The notes: a model not told the origin generated them from the letters alone. A DNA stretch of 64,000 nt from Streptococcus sanguinis SK1 = NCTC 7863 (GCF_000194945.1 NZ_GL878508.1:51147-115146); one strand, 5' to 3'. Positions 26,455-34,378 are shown, numbered from the stretch's first letter. Numbers and translations are program-made.

Positions 26455-26468
26455 TGAACAAGGTGTTC
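26455..26468. promoter_or_regulatory. Inverted repeat in the TetR/CDF intergenic region
   Basis: TGAACA-AGG-TGTTC forms a 5-bp perfect inverted repeat (GAACA/TGTTC) with a 3-bp spacer. It lies about 52 nt before the CDF start and next to the -35 region of a promoter whose -10 is TATACT at 26483-26488. It is a candidate operator for the divergent TetR. Confidence 0.5.
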
Positions 26469-26519
26469 CGTTTTGATTACATTATACTATAAAATTTGCT
26501 AAACTGAAAGGAGGCTGCT

Positions 26520-27407
26520 GTGAAATCTAGTAAAAATATGACTATTGCCTTTCTGTTAAACTTTTCCTTTGCCATTCTTGAGTTTATCTTTGGCTTCATG
26601 TTCAATTCCAGCGCTGTACTAGCCGACGCTGTGCACGACACAGGAGACGCTATGGCCATCGGACTCTCCACCCTTTTTGAAAAAATTTCTAATAAAAAAG
26701 AAGACAAGAAATATACTCTGGGCTACAAGCGCTATAGCCTTTTAGGAGCCCTGCTGACCTCGGTCATCTTGCTGGTCGGCTCAACCTTGGTGATTATCGA
26801 AAATGTTCCCAAGATTTTTGCGCCTGAAAAGGTCAATTATGACGGCATGCTGGTGCTGGGTATCTTTGCCATTATAGTCAATCTAGCAGCCAGTAAGGTA
26901 GTCGGCCATGGTCATGGACACAGTCACAATGAGTCTATTCTCAGTCTCCATTTCTTAGAGGACATTCTGGGTTGGGTGGCTGTTATTCTGGTCTCTATCG
27001 TGTTGCGCTTTACTGACTGGTATTTTCTTGACCCACTGCTCTCCCTGCTTATTGCGGGCTTCATCCTCAGCAAGGCCCTGCCTAAGTTCTGGGAAAACAT
27101 CAAGATTTTTCTGGATCACATCCCTAGCGATATTGATTTGAGCCAGCTTTATCAGGAAATTCTGGCGGTTGAAAACGTTCAGACTATTACCCAGCTCAAT
27201 GTCTGGACCACAGACGGTTTGGAAAAATTTGCCATGATCCATATCTGTCTTGAAAACCCAGAGCTGCTGGCCGAGACCCAAACCACTCTGCGTCAAGAAC
27301 TGCAAGCCTATGGTATCACCAAAATCACTATCCAGACGGATAGCAGCTTGGAAGAGCATGAAGAGTGGTGTTTAGGTGGGGAGAGTGATTTAAAACCTCA
27401 TACTTAA
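26520..27407 (+). CDS. Cation diffusion facilitator metal exporter (CzcD-like)
   Basis: The 295-aa protein has about six membrane helices. The metal-site pairs are visible as DAVHDTGDA in helix 2 and HFLEDILGW in helix 5. A histidine-rich loop (HGHGHSHN) lies between helices 4 and 5, and a cytoplasmic C-terminal domain follows. It should export Zn(II) or a similar divalent cation in exchange for protons. The start is a GTG preceded by AAAGGAGG (26507-26514); there is no ATG in a better place. The divergent TetR is a likely regulator. Confidence 0.9.
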   Translation: MKSSKNMTIAFLLNFSFAILEFIFGFMFNSSAVLADAVHDTGDAMAIGLSTLFEKISNKKEDKKYTLGYKRYSLLGALLTSVILLVGSTLVIIENVPKIFAPEKVNYDGMLVLGIFAIIVNLAASKVVGHGHGHSHNESILSLHFLEDILGWVAVILVSIVLRFTDWYFLDPLLSLLIAGFILSKALPKFWENIKIFLDHIPSDIDLSQLYQEILAVENVQTITQLNVWTTDGLEKFAMIHICLENPELLAETQTTLRQELQAYGITKITIQTDSSLEEHEEWCLGGESDLKPHT

Positions 27408-27433
27408 TAGTACTACGGTAAAACATATCTCTG

Positions 27434-27459
27434 CAGTCCGATATTTCGGGCTGTTTTTT
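27434..27459 (+). terminator. Terminator after the CDF gene
   Basis: The stem CAGTCCGA / TCGGGCTG with a TATT loop, with one G-U pair, is followed by TTTTTTG. Confidence 0.8.
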
Positions 27460-27647
27460 GTTTTATAGTCTGATTGCCATCTTTTAAGTACTTCTAATTT
27501 TATGATTTTCTTCTTATTTAATTTCTCTATTTCTTTGTCTGAAAATTCTAGCCTTTTTGATTTTGTAGTTTTTCTATAAAAAAATAGACAAGCCGCGCAC
27601 ATTGTGCATTTTTAGATAGGTTTTACATCTAATAAAATGCAAATGCA

Positions 27648-27676
27648 TTGACAATGCTTTTTCTTTAGCATATACT
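27648..27676 (+). promoter_or_regulatory. Consensus sigma-A promoter P1 in a gene-free region
   Basis: A perfect TTGACA (27648-27653) and TATACT (27671-27676) are separated by exactly 17 bp. No credible coding sequence follows. Confidence 0.8.
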
Positions 27677-27681
27677 ATTGG

Positions 27682-27843
27682 GTAGGAAGAAACAGGCAAA
27701 GCTTGCTAAGCCTTGTCCTGAAGCGCCTTTCCTAAGCATATCGACTACCGATCAGAAGAAGACAGATGCTGTCACACTGTCCATCTGAAGGTTGAAAAAG
27801 AAGCAGTAAAGGGGGAAATTCCTCAAAAAAATTTGCTGTTTTT
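27682..27843 (+). ncRNA. Putative structured small RNA
   Basis: From the start predicted by promoter P1, the sequence folds on itself: GGTAG (27681-27685) with CTACC (27745-27749), and CAGATG (27763-27768) with CATCTG (27782-27787). At the end GCAGTAAA (27803-27810) pairs with TTTGCTG (27832-27838) and is followed by TTTTT, a terminator-like finish. The length would be about 160 nt. I do not recognise it as tmRNA, SRP RNA, RNase P or a CiaR-controlled csRNA. Its function is unknown. Confidence 0.5.
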
Positions 27844-27884
27844 AAATCCTCGAAGTAAAAAAACGCTTTAAAAAAAGCGTCAAA

Positions 27885-27910
27885 AAGCTTGATATAACAA
27901 GTTTTTATCA
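27885..27910 (+). terminator. Second terminator-like hairpin
   Basis: The stem AAAAAGCTTG / CAAGTTTTT with an ATATAA loop would stop any read-through from P1. Confidence 0.5.
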
Positions 27911-27958
27911 AAATTAAACATTTTTTTAAATGCAATCATTTTTTTCGAGGCAAACCTG

Positions 27959-27987
27959 TTGACAAGATGTCAATTATGTCATATACT
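27959..27987 (+). promoter_or_regulatory. Consensus sigma-A promoter P2 with overlapping operator
   Basis: A perfect TTGACA (27959-27964) and TATACT (27982-27987) are spaced by 17 bp. The -35 is half of a perfect inverted repeat TTGACA-AGA-TGTCAA (27959-27973), so a bound regulator would block the promoter. The same repeat occurs ahead of esxA. Confidence 0.75.
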
Positions 27988-27993
27988 GTGATA

Positions 27994-28160
27994 GGTAAAT
28001 GTTTTTTAAAGCAAATAAAGCTTTTGTTCCTAGCATTTCCTACCAAAATATGCATATCGGTAAAAAGAAAAACCATAAGACAAGAATTCTTATCTTATGG
28101 CACTGGCTGCTTGATGATTCGGGTTAAACCAACTTCACACACACACGGTTTAACCTGCAT
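27994..28160 (+). ncRNA. Putative transcript with two strong hairpins
   Basis: Transcription from P2 would run through a hairpin at 28073-28100 (CCATAAGA with TCTTATGG, plus an inner AAGAATTCTT). A second follows at 28122-28155 (perfect 9-bp GGTTAAACC with GGTTTAACC, with a 16-nt CA-rich loop). A 65-codon frame (27967-28164) here lacks a ribosome site and is not protein-like. No clear terminator follows the second hairpin, so the RNA could extend toward the pilus operon. Confidence 0.35.
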
Positions 28161-28364
28161 CTAAAAGCATGAGAAATTTTGCAAGAGAACTTGCTTTGTA
28201 TAGTATTTAAGAACGCAAGAACAAATGTTTTTGGCATCTGCTTTTTTGCGCCCCTTTTGACAAAATTAGAACGCCCCTTATCAATCCTAGGATTGTTTTA
28301 AGGACTGTTACTAGGTTTATCAAATGGAGATACTGCTCAAAGCATCTAACTTAAAACATTAAGT

Positions 28365-28394
28365 TTGGTTCTATTGGTAAATTTTCCATGTACT
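28365..28394 (+). promoter_or_regulatory. Possible pilus operon promoter
   Basis: TTGGTT (28365-28370) and TGTACT (28389-28394) are spaced by 18 bp. It is weak, but it is the best pair before pilF and lies directly upstream of the CiaR-type repeat. Confidence 0.3.
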
Positions 28395-28401
28395 AGCCTA
28401 A

Positions 28402-28427
28402 CTTAAAAAGCTTAAAGAAACCTTAAA
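28402..28427. promoter_or_regulatory. CiaR-type direct repeat upstream of the pilus operon
   Basis: On the minus strand this reads TTTAAG-GTTTC-TTTAAG (28427 down to 28411), exactly the TTTAAG-N5-TTTAAG consensus known for CiaR in pneumococcus. A third TTTAAG (28407-28402) follows 3 nt further on. The same bases form a stem GCTTAAAG/CTTTAAGC (28410-28440) on the plus strand. Control of the pilus by CiaRH is inferred. Confidence 0.5.
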
Positions 28428-28530
28428 GGAAACTTTAAGCGAGGGAGATTTTTTTAAGAAAGCTGTTATCTATTAACGCATAGAAAGAATTGAAGGATTT
28501 TTACAAAAAAATCACAGACAGGAGAAACAA

Positions 28531-30213
28531 ATGGCACTAATCGCTATATTGGTTCAATTCAATCTGATAACGGCAGCTCAAAAAGAAGAAATTCTTCAAG
28601 ATATGCCACAATCAAACATGCAGTTAGAGAGATATCTAATCAGCAAGGGCTATGTGACAGAAGAAGATATGCTGAAAGTCATGAGTTACTATTACCGTGT
28701 ACCTCATGTCAATCTATCACAGTTTGTGATAGAAAAGGAAGCTGTCGAGAAGGTTTCAGAGAAAGTTGCTAAACGTCATGGATTGATTCCGATCTCTTTC
28801 ACAGATGGGGAAGAGGGAGAAGAACCCAAGTTAGTAGTTGCGATGGCAGACCCAAGCAACTATATCGCCCTAGACGATGTTAAAATCGTCTCTAAGATGG
28901 CGGTAGAACCTTATGTAACTTTTCGGGATGATATTGAAAAGTATATCGATCAATACTATTCCAAAGGAGAAGAAGCCCAACAGGCAGCGACCGAAATCGA
29001 AGGTTTTAATGTGGATGAAGAGATCATCGAAGAGGATCTCGAAATCAAAAACGCTCCGGTTGTACGTTTGATTGACTCGATTATCAGTCAGGCAATCAAG
29101 ACGCGGACCAGCGATATCCATATTGAGCCCTTTGAAAAAGTTGTTCGTGTTCGTTTCCGGGTTGACGGGACTTTGGTGGAAAACATGCAGTTGAAAGCCA
29201 ATGCTCACTCAGCCATTGCGACACGGATTAAGATCATGAGTGGTCTGGACATCGCCGAGCGACGGATTCCTCAGGATGGACGGATTGAGACAACCATCGA
29301 CGGCAAAGAAGTCGACATGCGGGTTTCAGTCTTGCCTACTGTATTCGGTGAAAAAATCGTTATTCGGATTTTGAGCCGGAATGCAACTCTCCTCAGTAAA
29401 GAGGAGCTGGGATTCTCGCCAACCAATCAGAAGCTCTTTGAAGATATTCTTAAGGCGCCAGAAGGCATTATCTTGCTGACTGGTCCTACAGGAAGCGGAA
29501 AGACAACCACTCTCTACACAGCGCTCCGTGAGCTCAATGATGTAGGAAAAAATATCATCACCGTTGAAGATCCGGTTGAGTACCGATTGGAAGGGGTCAA
29601 CCAAGTTCAGGTAAATAATAAAGCTGGACTGACCTTCGCGAGTGGTTTGAGAAGTATCCTGCGTCAGGACCCGGACATCGTTCTCTTGGGGGAAATTCGG
29701 GACGAAGAGACAGCTAGTATCGCGGTTCGTGCCGCTATCACTGGTCACGTCGTTCTCTCGACTATCCACACCAATGACACAGCTAGTACAGTCAACCGTT
29801 TGGTCGATATGGGCATTAAGCCTTATCTGGTCTCAACGGCGACTGTCGGTATTATCGCACAGCGCTTGATTAAGCGCATCTGTCCTAAGTGTAAGACTGA
29901 GTATACTGTAGAAACAAATGAACATGCAGGTATCGGTATTCACAAGGGAGACACCTTGTATCGCGGACGCGGCTGTAACTACTGCAGCGGTACGGGATAC
30001 TATGGACGTATTGCCATCCACGAAATCATGGCGGTGACACGGGAGATTAAGTCACTAATTAATGATGGTGGAACAACGGCGCAGCTTCGAGCAGAAGCTA
30101 AGAAAAATGGTATGCGAGACTTGGCGGAGGAGGCCATTGATATCGCAAAACAGGGGACTACAACGATTGAAGAAGCAATGAAGATTGCCTTTAGTCTAGA
30201 AGGGGAAGTTTAG
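28531..30213 (+). CDS. pilF: Type IV pilus extension ATPase (PilF, GspE/PilB family)
   Basis: The 560-aa protein powers pilin polymerisation at the inner face of the membrane. The N-terminal N1/GspE-N domain (about residues 1-150) is followed by the secretion ATPase core. This has GPTGSGKTTTLYTAL (Walker A), the Asp box around VEDPVEYRLEGVNQVQV, the Walker B LLGEIRDEETASIA, the His box HVVLSTIHTND and a zinc tetracysteine CPKC...CNYC near residues 450-490. CAGGAG precedes the ATG. It is the first gene of the pilus operon and ends 1 nt before pilT. Confidence 0.96.
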   Translation: MALIAILVQFNLITAAQKEEILQDMPQSNMQLERYLISKGYVTEEDMLKVMSYYYRVPHVNLSQFVIEKEAVEKVSEKVAKRHGLIPISFTDGEEGEEPKLVVAMADPSNYIALDDVKIVSKMAVEPYVTFRDDIEKYIDQYYSKGEEAQQAATEIEGFNVDEEIIEEDLEIKNAPVVRLIDSIISQAIKTRTSDIHIEPFEKVVRVRFRVDGTLVENMQLKANAHSAIATRIKIMSGLDIAERRIPQDGRIETTIDGKEVDMRVSVLPTVFGEKIVIRILSRNATLLSKEELGFSPTNQKLFEDILKAPEGIILLTGPTGSGKTTTLYTALRELNDVGKNIITVEDPVEYRLEGVNQVQVNNKAGLTFASGLRSILRQDPDIVLLGEIRDEETASIAVRAAITGHVVLSTIHTNDTASTVNRLVDMGIKPYLVSTATVGIIAQRLIKRICPKCKTEYTVETNEHAGIGIHKGDTLYRGRGCNYCSGTGYYGRIAIHEIMAVTREIKSLINDGGTTAQLRAEAKKNGMRDLAEEAIDIAKQGTTTIEEAMKIAFSLEGEV

Positions 30214-30214
30214 G

Positions 30215-31279
30215 ATGAATTTGGATGAGTTAATTAAGCAGGCGATTGAAGCGGGTGCATCAGATATCCACTTCACGGTTGGCGCTGAGCCAACCATGCG
30301 TCTGCACGGGAGGTTAACACAACTCAACAATACAATTTTGACCAACGAAGACACGGTTCGCTTCACCAAGCATATTTTAAATGAGAAGCAGATTGCTCAT
30401 CTTTTAGAAGTCGGTGAAGTGGACTGTGCCTACGAGGTCGATAATGGCTATCGCTTGCGGGTCAATATCTTTAAGCAGAAAAACAACTGCGGGATTGCCT
30501 TGCGGGTTATTCCCAAGGATATTCCATCTATGGAATCTCTGGGATTGCCACCAGTTATCAAAAAGCTAGCTGAGAAACGCCGGGGGCTGATATTGGTTAC
30601 CGGGCCAACAGGAAGCGGAAAGTCAACGACCCTGGCAACCATGATCAACTACATGAATAGCTTGCGGGACGAGCACATCATCACGATTGAAGATCCGATC
30701 GAGTACATGCATACGCATAATAAGTGCTTGGTCAACCAGCGTGAGCTAGGAGCAGATACACAAAGCTTCGGGAATGCCCTCCGCGGTGCACTTCGTCAGG
30801 ACCCGGATGTCATCCTAGTCGGTGAGATGCGGGATAAGGAAACGATTGAAATCGCCCTGCGTGCGGCGGAAACAGGTCACTTAGTCCTGTCAACTCTCCA
30901 CACGGTCGGTGCCGTAAACACCATGGACCGGATTATCGACGTATTTCCAGCCGAGCAGCAGGAGCAAATCCGTGTACAGCTTTCTGCCGTTATGGAAGGG
31001 GTTGTATCGCAGCAGCTCATGCGTACAGCGACCGGTAAAGGTCGTGTGGCTGCCTTTGAAATCATGCTGGGAACACCCGCTATTCGCAACCTCATTCGCG
31101 AAGGGAAGACCCACCAGCTGCTTACGCCAATCCAAACAGGGGCTCAGCTAGGCATGATTACTATGGATACTTCGCTCATGGGACTCTACCGTCGCAATGT
31201 CATCGATCAAAGAACGCTACTGTCCTACTCAGTGGATCGCGCTCAAGTTGAAAAATCCCTAGGAATAGTGGGGTACTAG
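30215..31279 (+). CDS. pilT: Type IV pilus retraction ATPase PilT
   Basis: The 354-aa hexameric ATPase drives pilus depolymerisation and twitching. It has Walker A GPTGSGKSTTLATM, the Asp box TIEDPIEYMHTHN, Walker B ILVGEMRDKETIEIALRAAETGH and the PilT-type AIRNLIREGKTHQL motif in its C-terminal region. The last is the AIRNLIRE sequence known to be needed for retraction. It lacks the zinc tetracysteine and the long N-terminal domain of PilF. It begins 1 nt after pilF. Confidence 0.97.
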   Translation: MNLDELIKQAIEAGASDIHFTVGAEPTMRLHGRLTQLNNTILTNEDTVRFTKHILNEKQIAHLLEVGEVDCAYEVDNGYRLRVNIFKQKNNCGIALRVIPKDIPSMESLGLPPVIKKLAEKRRGLILVTGPTGSGKSTTLATMINYMNSLRDEHIITIEDPIEYMHTHNKCLVNQRELGADTQSFGNALRGALRQDPDVILVGEMRDKETIEIALRAAETGHLVLSTLHTVGAVNTMDRIIDVFPAEQQEQIRVQLSAVMEGVVSQQLMRTATGKGRVAAFEIMLGTPAIRNLIREGKTHQLLTPIQTGAQLGMITMDTSLMGLYRRNVIDQRTLLSYSVDRAQVEKSLGIVGY

Positions 31280-31282
31280 AGC

Positions 31283-32509
31283 ATGACAGTATATGTATGT
31301 AAATACTTAGACACTCGGCAAGGAGTCGTCACACTAGAGGTGGACGCTCCTAACCGGACGGACGCCGTCAATCGGATCCGTCTCAAAGGGAAACCAATCA
31401 GTGTCGAAGAAAAGGTCATGGGTTCTAAGGAGATTGTCCTTTTCCAAAGTAAGAAGATCAAGCTCAAGGACATATCGCTCTTCTGTAAGCAGATGTCAGT
31501 TATGCTGGAGTCAGGGATTCCCCTCAATAATGCAGTGGATATCCTAGAACAACAGGCTACTTCAAAGAATCTCAAGTCTAGCCTTAAAATCGTCAGCAAG
31601 AGCCTAAAAGAAGGTAGTCAGCTGTCCAAGGCCATGCTGGATCAGGAAGGGATGTTTCCCGATCTCTTGATTCGTATGGTGCAGGCCGGTGAAAAGACTG
31701 GTAAGCTGGACGAGGTGCTGGAAAAGATGTCTGAGCACTATACTAAAGAGCTCAAGACCAGCCGCCAGATTCAGGGAGCTATGATCTATCCCGCAGTCCT
31801 AGCCTTTCTGGCTGTGGCTGCAGTCTTGGCCCTGCTCTATGTCGTTATCCCAAGCTTCTCAGGAATCTTTGAGCAGAGTGGGATGGCTATGCCGCTGCCA
31901 ACGCGTATAGTACTAGCAGCTAGTAACTTTGTCCGCTCTTCATGGTACATCCTCTTCGGTGTGACAGGGATTCTGGTCTTCCTCTTCCTGCGCTATCGCA
32001 GCACAGAGGCAGGTCGCTACCAACTGGATCGGCTCAAGCTTAATCTGCCGGTCATCAAAGGGCCAATGCAGAAGATTGTCACTGCTCGCTTTGCCAGCAC
32101 CTTGGCTATCCTGACCAGTGCAGGTATCCCTCTGGTCGAGGCTATTGAGTCTGCTGCTGCAACGACCAACAACGCTGTCGTCATTGAAAAGATGAAGATC
32201 GCTAATGAAGGTCTGCAAAAAGGGGAACGTCTGACAGGGATGATTACCTCAACCGGTCTTTTCCCGCCTATGATGCTCTCGATGGTCAAGATCGGTGAGG
32301 AGTCCGGGTCTCTGGAGTCCATGCTGGTCAAGACATCAGATTATTATGAAGAAGAGCTTGAAACAGCAATCAAACAGCTGCTCTCACTCTTGGAGCCAGC
32401 CATGATCATCGTCATGGGGGTTATCATCGGAGGTATCGTTGCCTCTGTCATGCTGCCAATGTTTGAGCTTGCTCACGCTGTGGATGCGGGCTCTGGAGCT
32501 GACCAGTAG
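31283..32509 (+). CDS. pilG: Type IV pilus inner-membrane platform protein PilG (PilC/GspF family)
   Basis: The 408-aa protein has two T2SSF domains, seen as the repeated pattern SLFCKQMSVMLESGIPLNNAV and ARFASTLAILTSAGIPLVEAIESA. Three membrane helices (about 170-190, 215-240, 375-400) are present. It is the rotating membrane platform that couples PilF/PilT to pilins. It follows pilT by 3 nt. In other systems this protein is called PilC, a name used in S. sanguinis for a pilin. Confidence 0.93.
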   Translation: MTVYVCKYLDTRQGVVTLEVDAPNRTDAVNRIRLKGKPISVEEKVMGSKEIVLFQSKKIKLKDISLFCKQMSVMLESGIPLNNAVDILEQQATSKNLKSSLKIVSKSLKEGSQLSKAMLDQEGMFPDLLIRMVQAGEKTGKLDEVLEKMSEHYTKELKTSRQIQGAMIYPAVLAFLAVAAVLALLYVVIPSFSGIFEQSGMAMPLPTRIVLAASNFVRSSWYILFGVTGILVFLFLRYRSTEAGRYQLDRLKLNLPVIKGPMQKIVTARFASTLAILTSAGIPLVEAIESAAATTNNAVVIEKMKIANEGLQKGERLTGMITSTGLFPPMMLSMVKIGEESGSLESMLVKTSDYYEEELETAIKQLLSLLEPAMIIVMGVIIGGIVASVMLPMFELAHAVDAGSGADQ

Positions 32510-32582
32510 GAAGACGCTTCAGAAAAGTTTAGGAGATAGCAGGGCAACTGCTCTGCCTAAAAAGTTAGGAAATCGTTCTGAT

Positions 32583-32608
32583 GCTGGGAGTTTGTAGGGT
32601 CTCCCAGC
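32583..32608 (+). other. Intercistronic hairpin between pilG and the first pilin
   Basis: A perfect 8-bp stem GCTGGGAG / CTCCCAGC with a 10-nt loop has no T run after it. It may mark an mRNA processing or stabilising point before the highly expressed pilin genes. Confidence 0.5.
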
Positions 32609-32678
32609 TAGGAACAAAACAAATGCCCCTGTGGGCGAAAATAGTAAAAATTGTGAAAAAATAGGAGATCTATTCAAA

Positions 32679-33137
32679 ATGTTAAACAAATTGCAAAAGT
32701 TCCGTCAGGACTTGAAGAAAAAAGGTAAAGGTTTTACCTTGGTTGAGTTGATCGTGGTAATTATCATTATCGCTATCATTGCAGCTGTAGCTATTCCAGC
32801 TATCACTTCCTTCCAAGATAACGCTCGTAAGAGCCGTATCCAGTCAGAACACCGTGAGTTGGTATCAGCAATCCAGTCTTATATCGGAGCACAAGATGAT
32901 CCATCTAATCCAGGTGAGATTACACTTGAAAAGCTTGCACCATATATTTCCAAAAATGCTACCAAGGATTCAACTAAGATTGCAGATGCCTTGGCTAAAA
33001 ATGATAATGCTGCTGCCCATGTTATTTCTGGTACTAAGCTGACTTCAACCTTTATCCCGTCTGGTAAAACTGCTACTGATACTGGAACTAAAAAGTGGGA
33101 ATACGACTGGTCATCAGCTGGTGTAAATGCTAACTAG
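32679..33137 (+). CDS. pilE1: Major type IV pilin, first copy
   Basis: The 152-aa class III prepilin has an 18-residue basic leader cut by PilD after Gly18 (KKKGKG|FTLVELIVV). The mature N-terminus has the hydrophobic helix and Glu at +5. It forms the pilus shaft. The ATG at 32679 is preceded by ATAGGAGAT; a longer frame from 32631 is rejected. The first 75 residues are nearly identical to the next two genes, and the C-terminus (DWSSAGVNAN) is shared with the third copy. Numbers here denote order only. Confidence 0.95.
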   Translation: MLNKLQKFRQDLKKKGKGFTLVELIVVIIIIAIIAAVAIPAITSFQDNARKSRIQSEHRELVSAIQSYIGAQDDPSNPGEITLEKLAPYISKNATKDSTKIADALAKNDNAAAHVISGTKLTSTFIPSGKTATDTGTKKWEYDWSSAGVNAN

Positions 33138-33154
33138 AGAAGTAATCTCTAGTT
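33132..33154 (+). other. Hairpin over the first pilin stop codon
   Basis: A perfect 9-bp stem AACTAGAGA / TCTCTAGTT with an AGTAA loop overlaps the TAG stop (33135-33137). There is no T run, so it fits 3'-end stabilisation or processing rather than termination. Confidence 0.5.
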
Positions 33155-33278
33155 AGGCTATTTCAGAAAGTGGTAATACTTATCAAATCATCTAAGAAAA
33201 GATGAATTAAAACCCTACATTTGAGAGATATTAAATGGCTGCTCAATAGCCCTTATGAAAAAGAATTAGGAGAAGTTA

Positions 33279-33737
33279 GTGCGAAACAAATTGCAAAAAT
33301 TTCGTCGTAATTTGAAGAAAAAAAACAAAGGTTTCACCTTGGTTGAGTTGATTGTGGTGATTATCATCATCGCTATCATTGCAGCTGTAGCGGTTCCAGC
33401 CCTCACTTCCTTCCAAGATAACGCTCGTAAGAGCCGTATCCAGTCAGAACACCGTGAGTTGGCAACTGCTATTCAGTCTTATATTGGGTCACAGGATGAT
33501 CCAGAAACTGTAAAGTCAATTACAATGGAGCAACTGGCGCCATACATTTCTAAAAATTCCAAGGGTGATTCAACTAAGATTATGGATGCCCTTGCTAAGA
33601 ATGATAAGGAGCCAGCTCATAAAATTGATGGAACAACTTTGGTTTCGACCTTCCATCCCTCAGGAGCGGGAACTGATAAAACCAAGGACAAAACTTGGCT
33701 TTACGATTGGAGATATAGTGGTTCACATACCAACTAG
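33279..33737 (+). CDS. pilE2: Major type IV pilin, second copy
   Basis: The 152-aa prepilin has the same architecture (leader ending KKKNKG|FTLVELIVV). It starts at a GTG (33279) preceded by TTAGGAGAAG; no ATG is available. The leader differs from the other two (RNKLQKFRRNLKKKNKG) and so does the C-terminal region (YDWRYSGSHTN). This copy is therefore the most divergent. S. sanguinis pili are known to be copolymers of two PilE isoforms; this gene probably supplies one of them. Confidence 0.93.
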   Translation: MRNKLQKFRRNLKKKNKGFTLVELIVVIIIIAIIAAVAVPALTSFQDNARKSRIQSEHRELATAIQSYIGSQDDPETVKSITMEQLAPYISKNSKGDSTKIMDALAKNDKEPAHKIDGTTLVSTFHPSGAGTDKTKDKTWLYDWRYSGSHTN

Positions 33738-33809
33738 CCCAATTAAATTTAAAACTAAGCTGGTATTCAGCGAAAAATAAAGATAAAAAGAAAATAGGAG
33801 ATTACTTAA

Positions 33810-34265
33810 ATGTTAAACAAATTGCAAAAATTCCGTCAGGACTTGAAGAAAAAAGGTAAAGGTTTCACCTTGGTTGAGTTGATCGTGGTTATTATCATTA
33901 TCGCTATCATCGCAGCTGTAGCGATTCCAGCTATTACTTCATTCCAAGATAACGCTCGTAAGAGCCGTATTCAATCAGAACACCGTGAGCTGGTAACAGC
34001 TATCCAGTCTTATATCGGAGCACAAGATGATCCATCAGACGTTAAAGATATTACCCTCGAAAAACTGGCACCATATATTTCTAAAAATTCTACTAAAGAT
34101 GCATCTACCATTGTAGAAACCTTAGCTAAGAATGGTACTGCATCTGCCCATGAGATTAAAGGTACACAGCTAATTTCTACCTTCAAGCCATCAGGTGCTA
34201 AAGATGCTTCAAAAGATAAAGTATGGAAGTACGACTGGTCATCAGCTGGTGTAAATGCTAACTAG
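33810..34265 (+). CDS. pilE3: Major type IV pilin, third copy
   Basis: The 151-aa prepilin has a leader and helix identical to the first copy (MLNKLQKFRQDLKKKGKG|FTLVE) and the same last ten residues, but a different central region (KDITLEKLAPY, KPSGAKDASKDK). AATAGGAGAT precedes its ATG, as in copy 1. The shared 5' and 3' ends, including the ACTAGAGA after the stop, suggest recombination between copies 1 and 3. Confidence 0.93.
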   Translation: MLNKLQKFRQDLKKKGKGFTLVELIVVIIIIAIIAAVAIPAITSFQDNARKSRIQSEHRELVTAIQSYIGAQDDPSDVKDITLEKLAPYISKNSTKDASTIVETLAKNGTASAHEIKGTQLISTFKPSGAKDASKDKVWKYDWSSAGVNAN

Positions 34266-34280
34266 AGATAGCTTCTCTAC

Positions 34281-34340
34281 TCCGACTGCTTTAGCAGTCG
34301 GATATTACCAAAGTAGTTGTCAGACTGTGACAACTATTTT
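34281..34340 (+). terminator. Double hairpin after the major pilin genes
   Basis: A perfect 10-bp stem TCCGACTGCT / AGCAGTCGGA with a TT loop (34281-34302) is followed by TAGTTGTCA / TGACAACTA (34314-34336) and TTTT. The second is terminator-like. Because the minor pilin genes follow on the same strand, it is probably a partial terminator lowering their expression. Confidence 0.6.
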
Positions 34341-34378
34341 GGCAATATCAAAAGTAGAAATATTAGGAGAATACTATA

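Noticed and set aside
26351..26461. N-terminal extension of the TetR gene from a TTG
   Set aside because: It would add 37 residues before the normal TetR start, run into the divergent promoter, and has no ribosome site.
27732..27935. 67-codon minus-strand frame opposite the sRNA candidate
   Set aside because: It lies over the terminator stems in antisense, and its Phe/Leu-rich product simply reflects A-rich template.
28131..28146. CA-dinucleotide run considered as a phase-variation tract
   Set aside because: It is short (about five repeats), lies in a hairpin loop, and is in no coding frame that slippage would switch.
27967..28164. 65-codon frame before the pilus locus
   Set aside because: No Shine-Dalgarno, it starts inside the promoter P2 inverted repeat, and the codons follow RNA hairpins rather than a protein pattern.
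32679..34265. Long repeated blocks considered as a CRISPR or insertion element
   Set aside because: The repeats are the shared 5' halves of three pilin genes, each with start, leader peptide and ribosome site.
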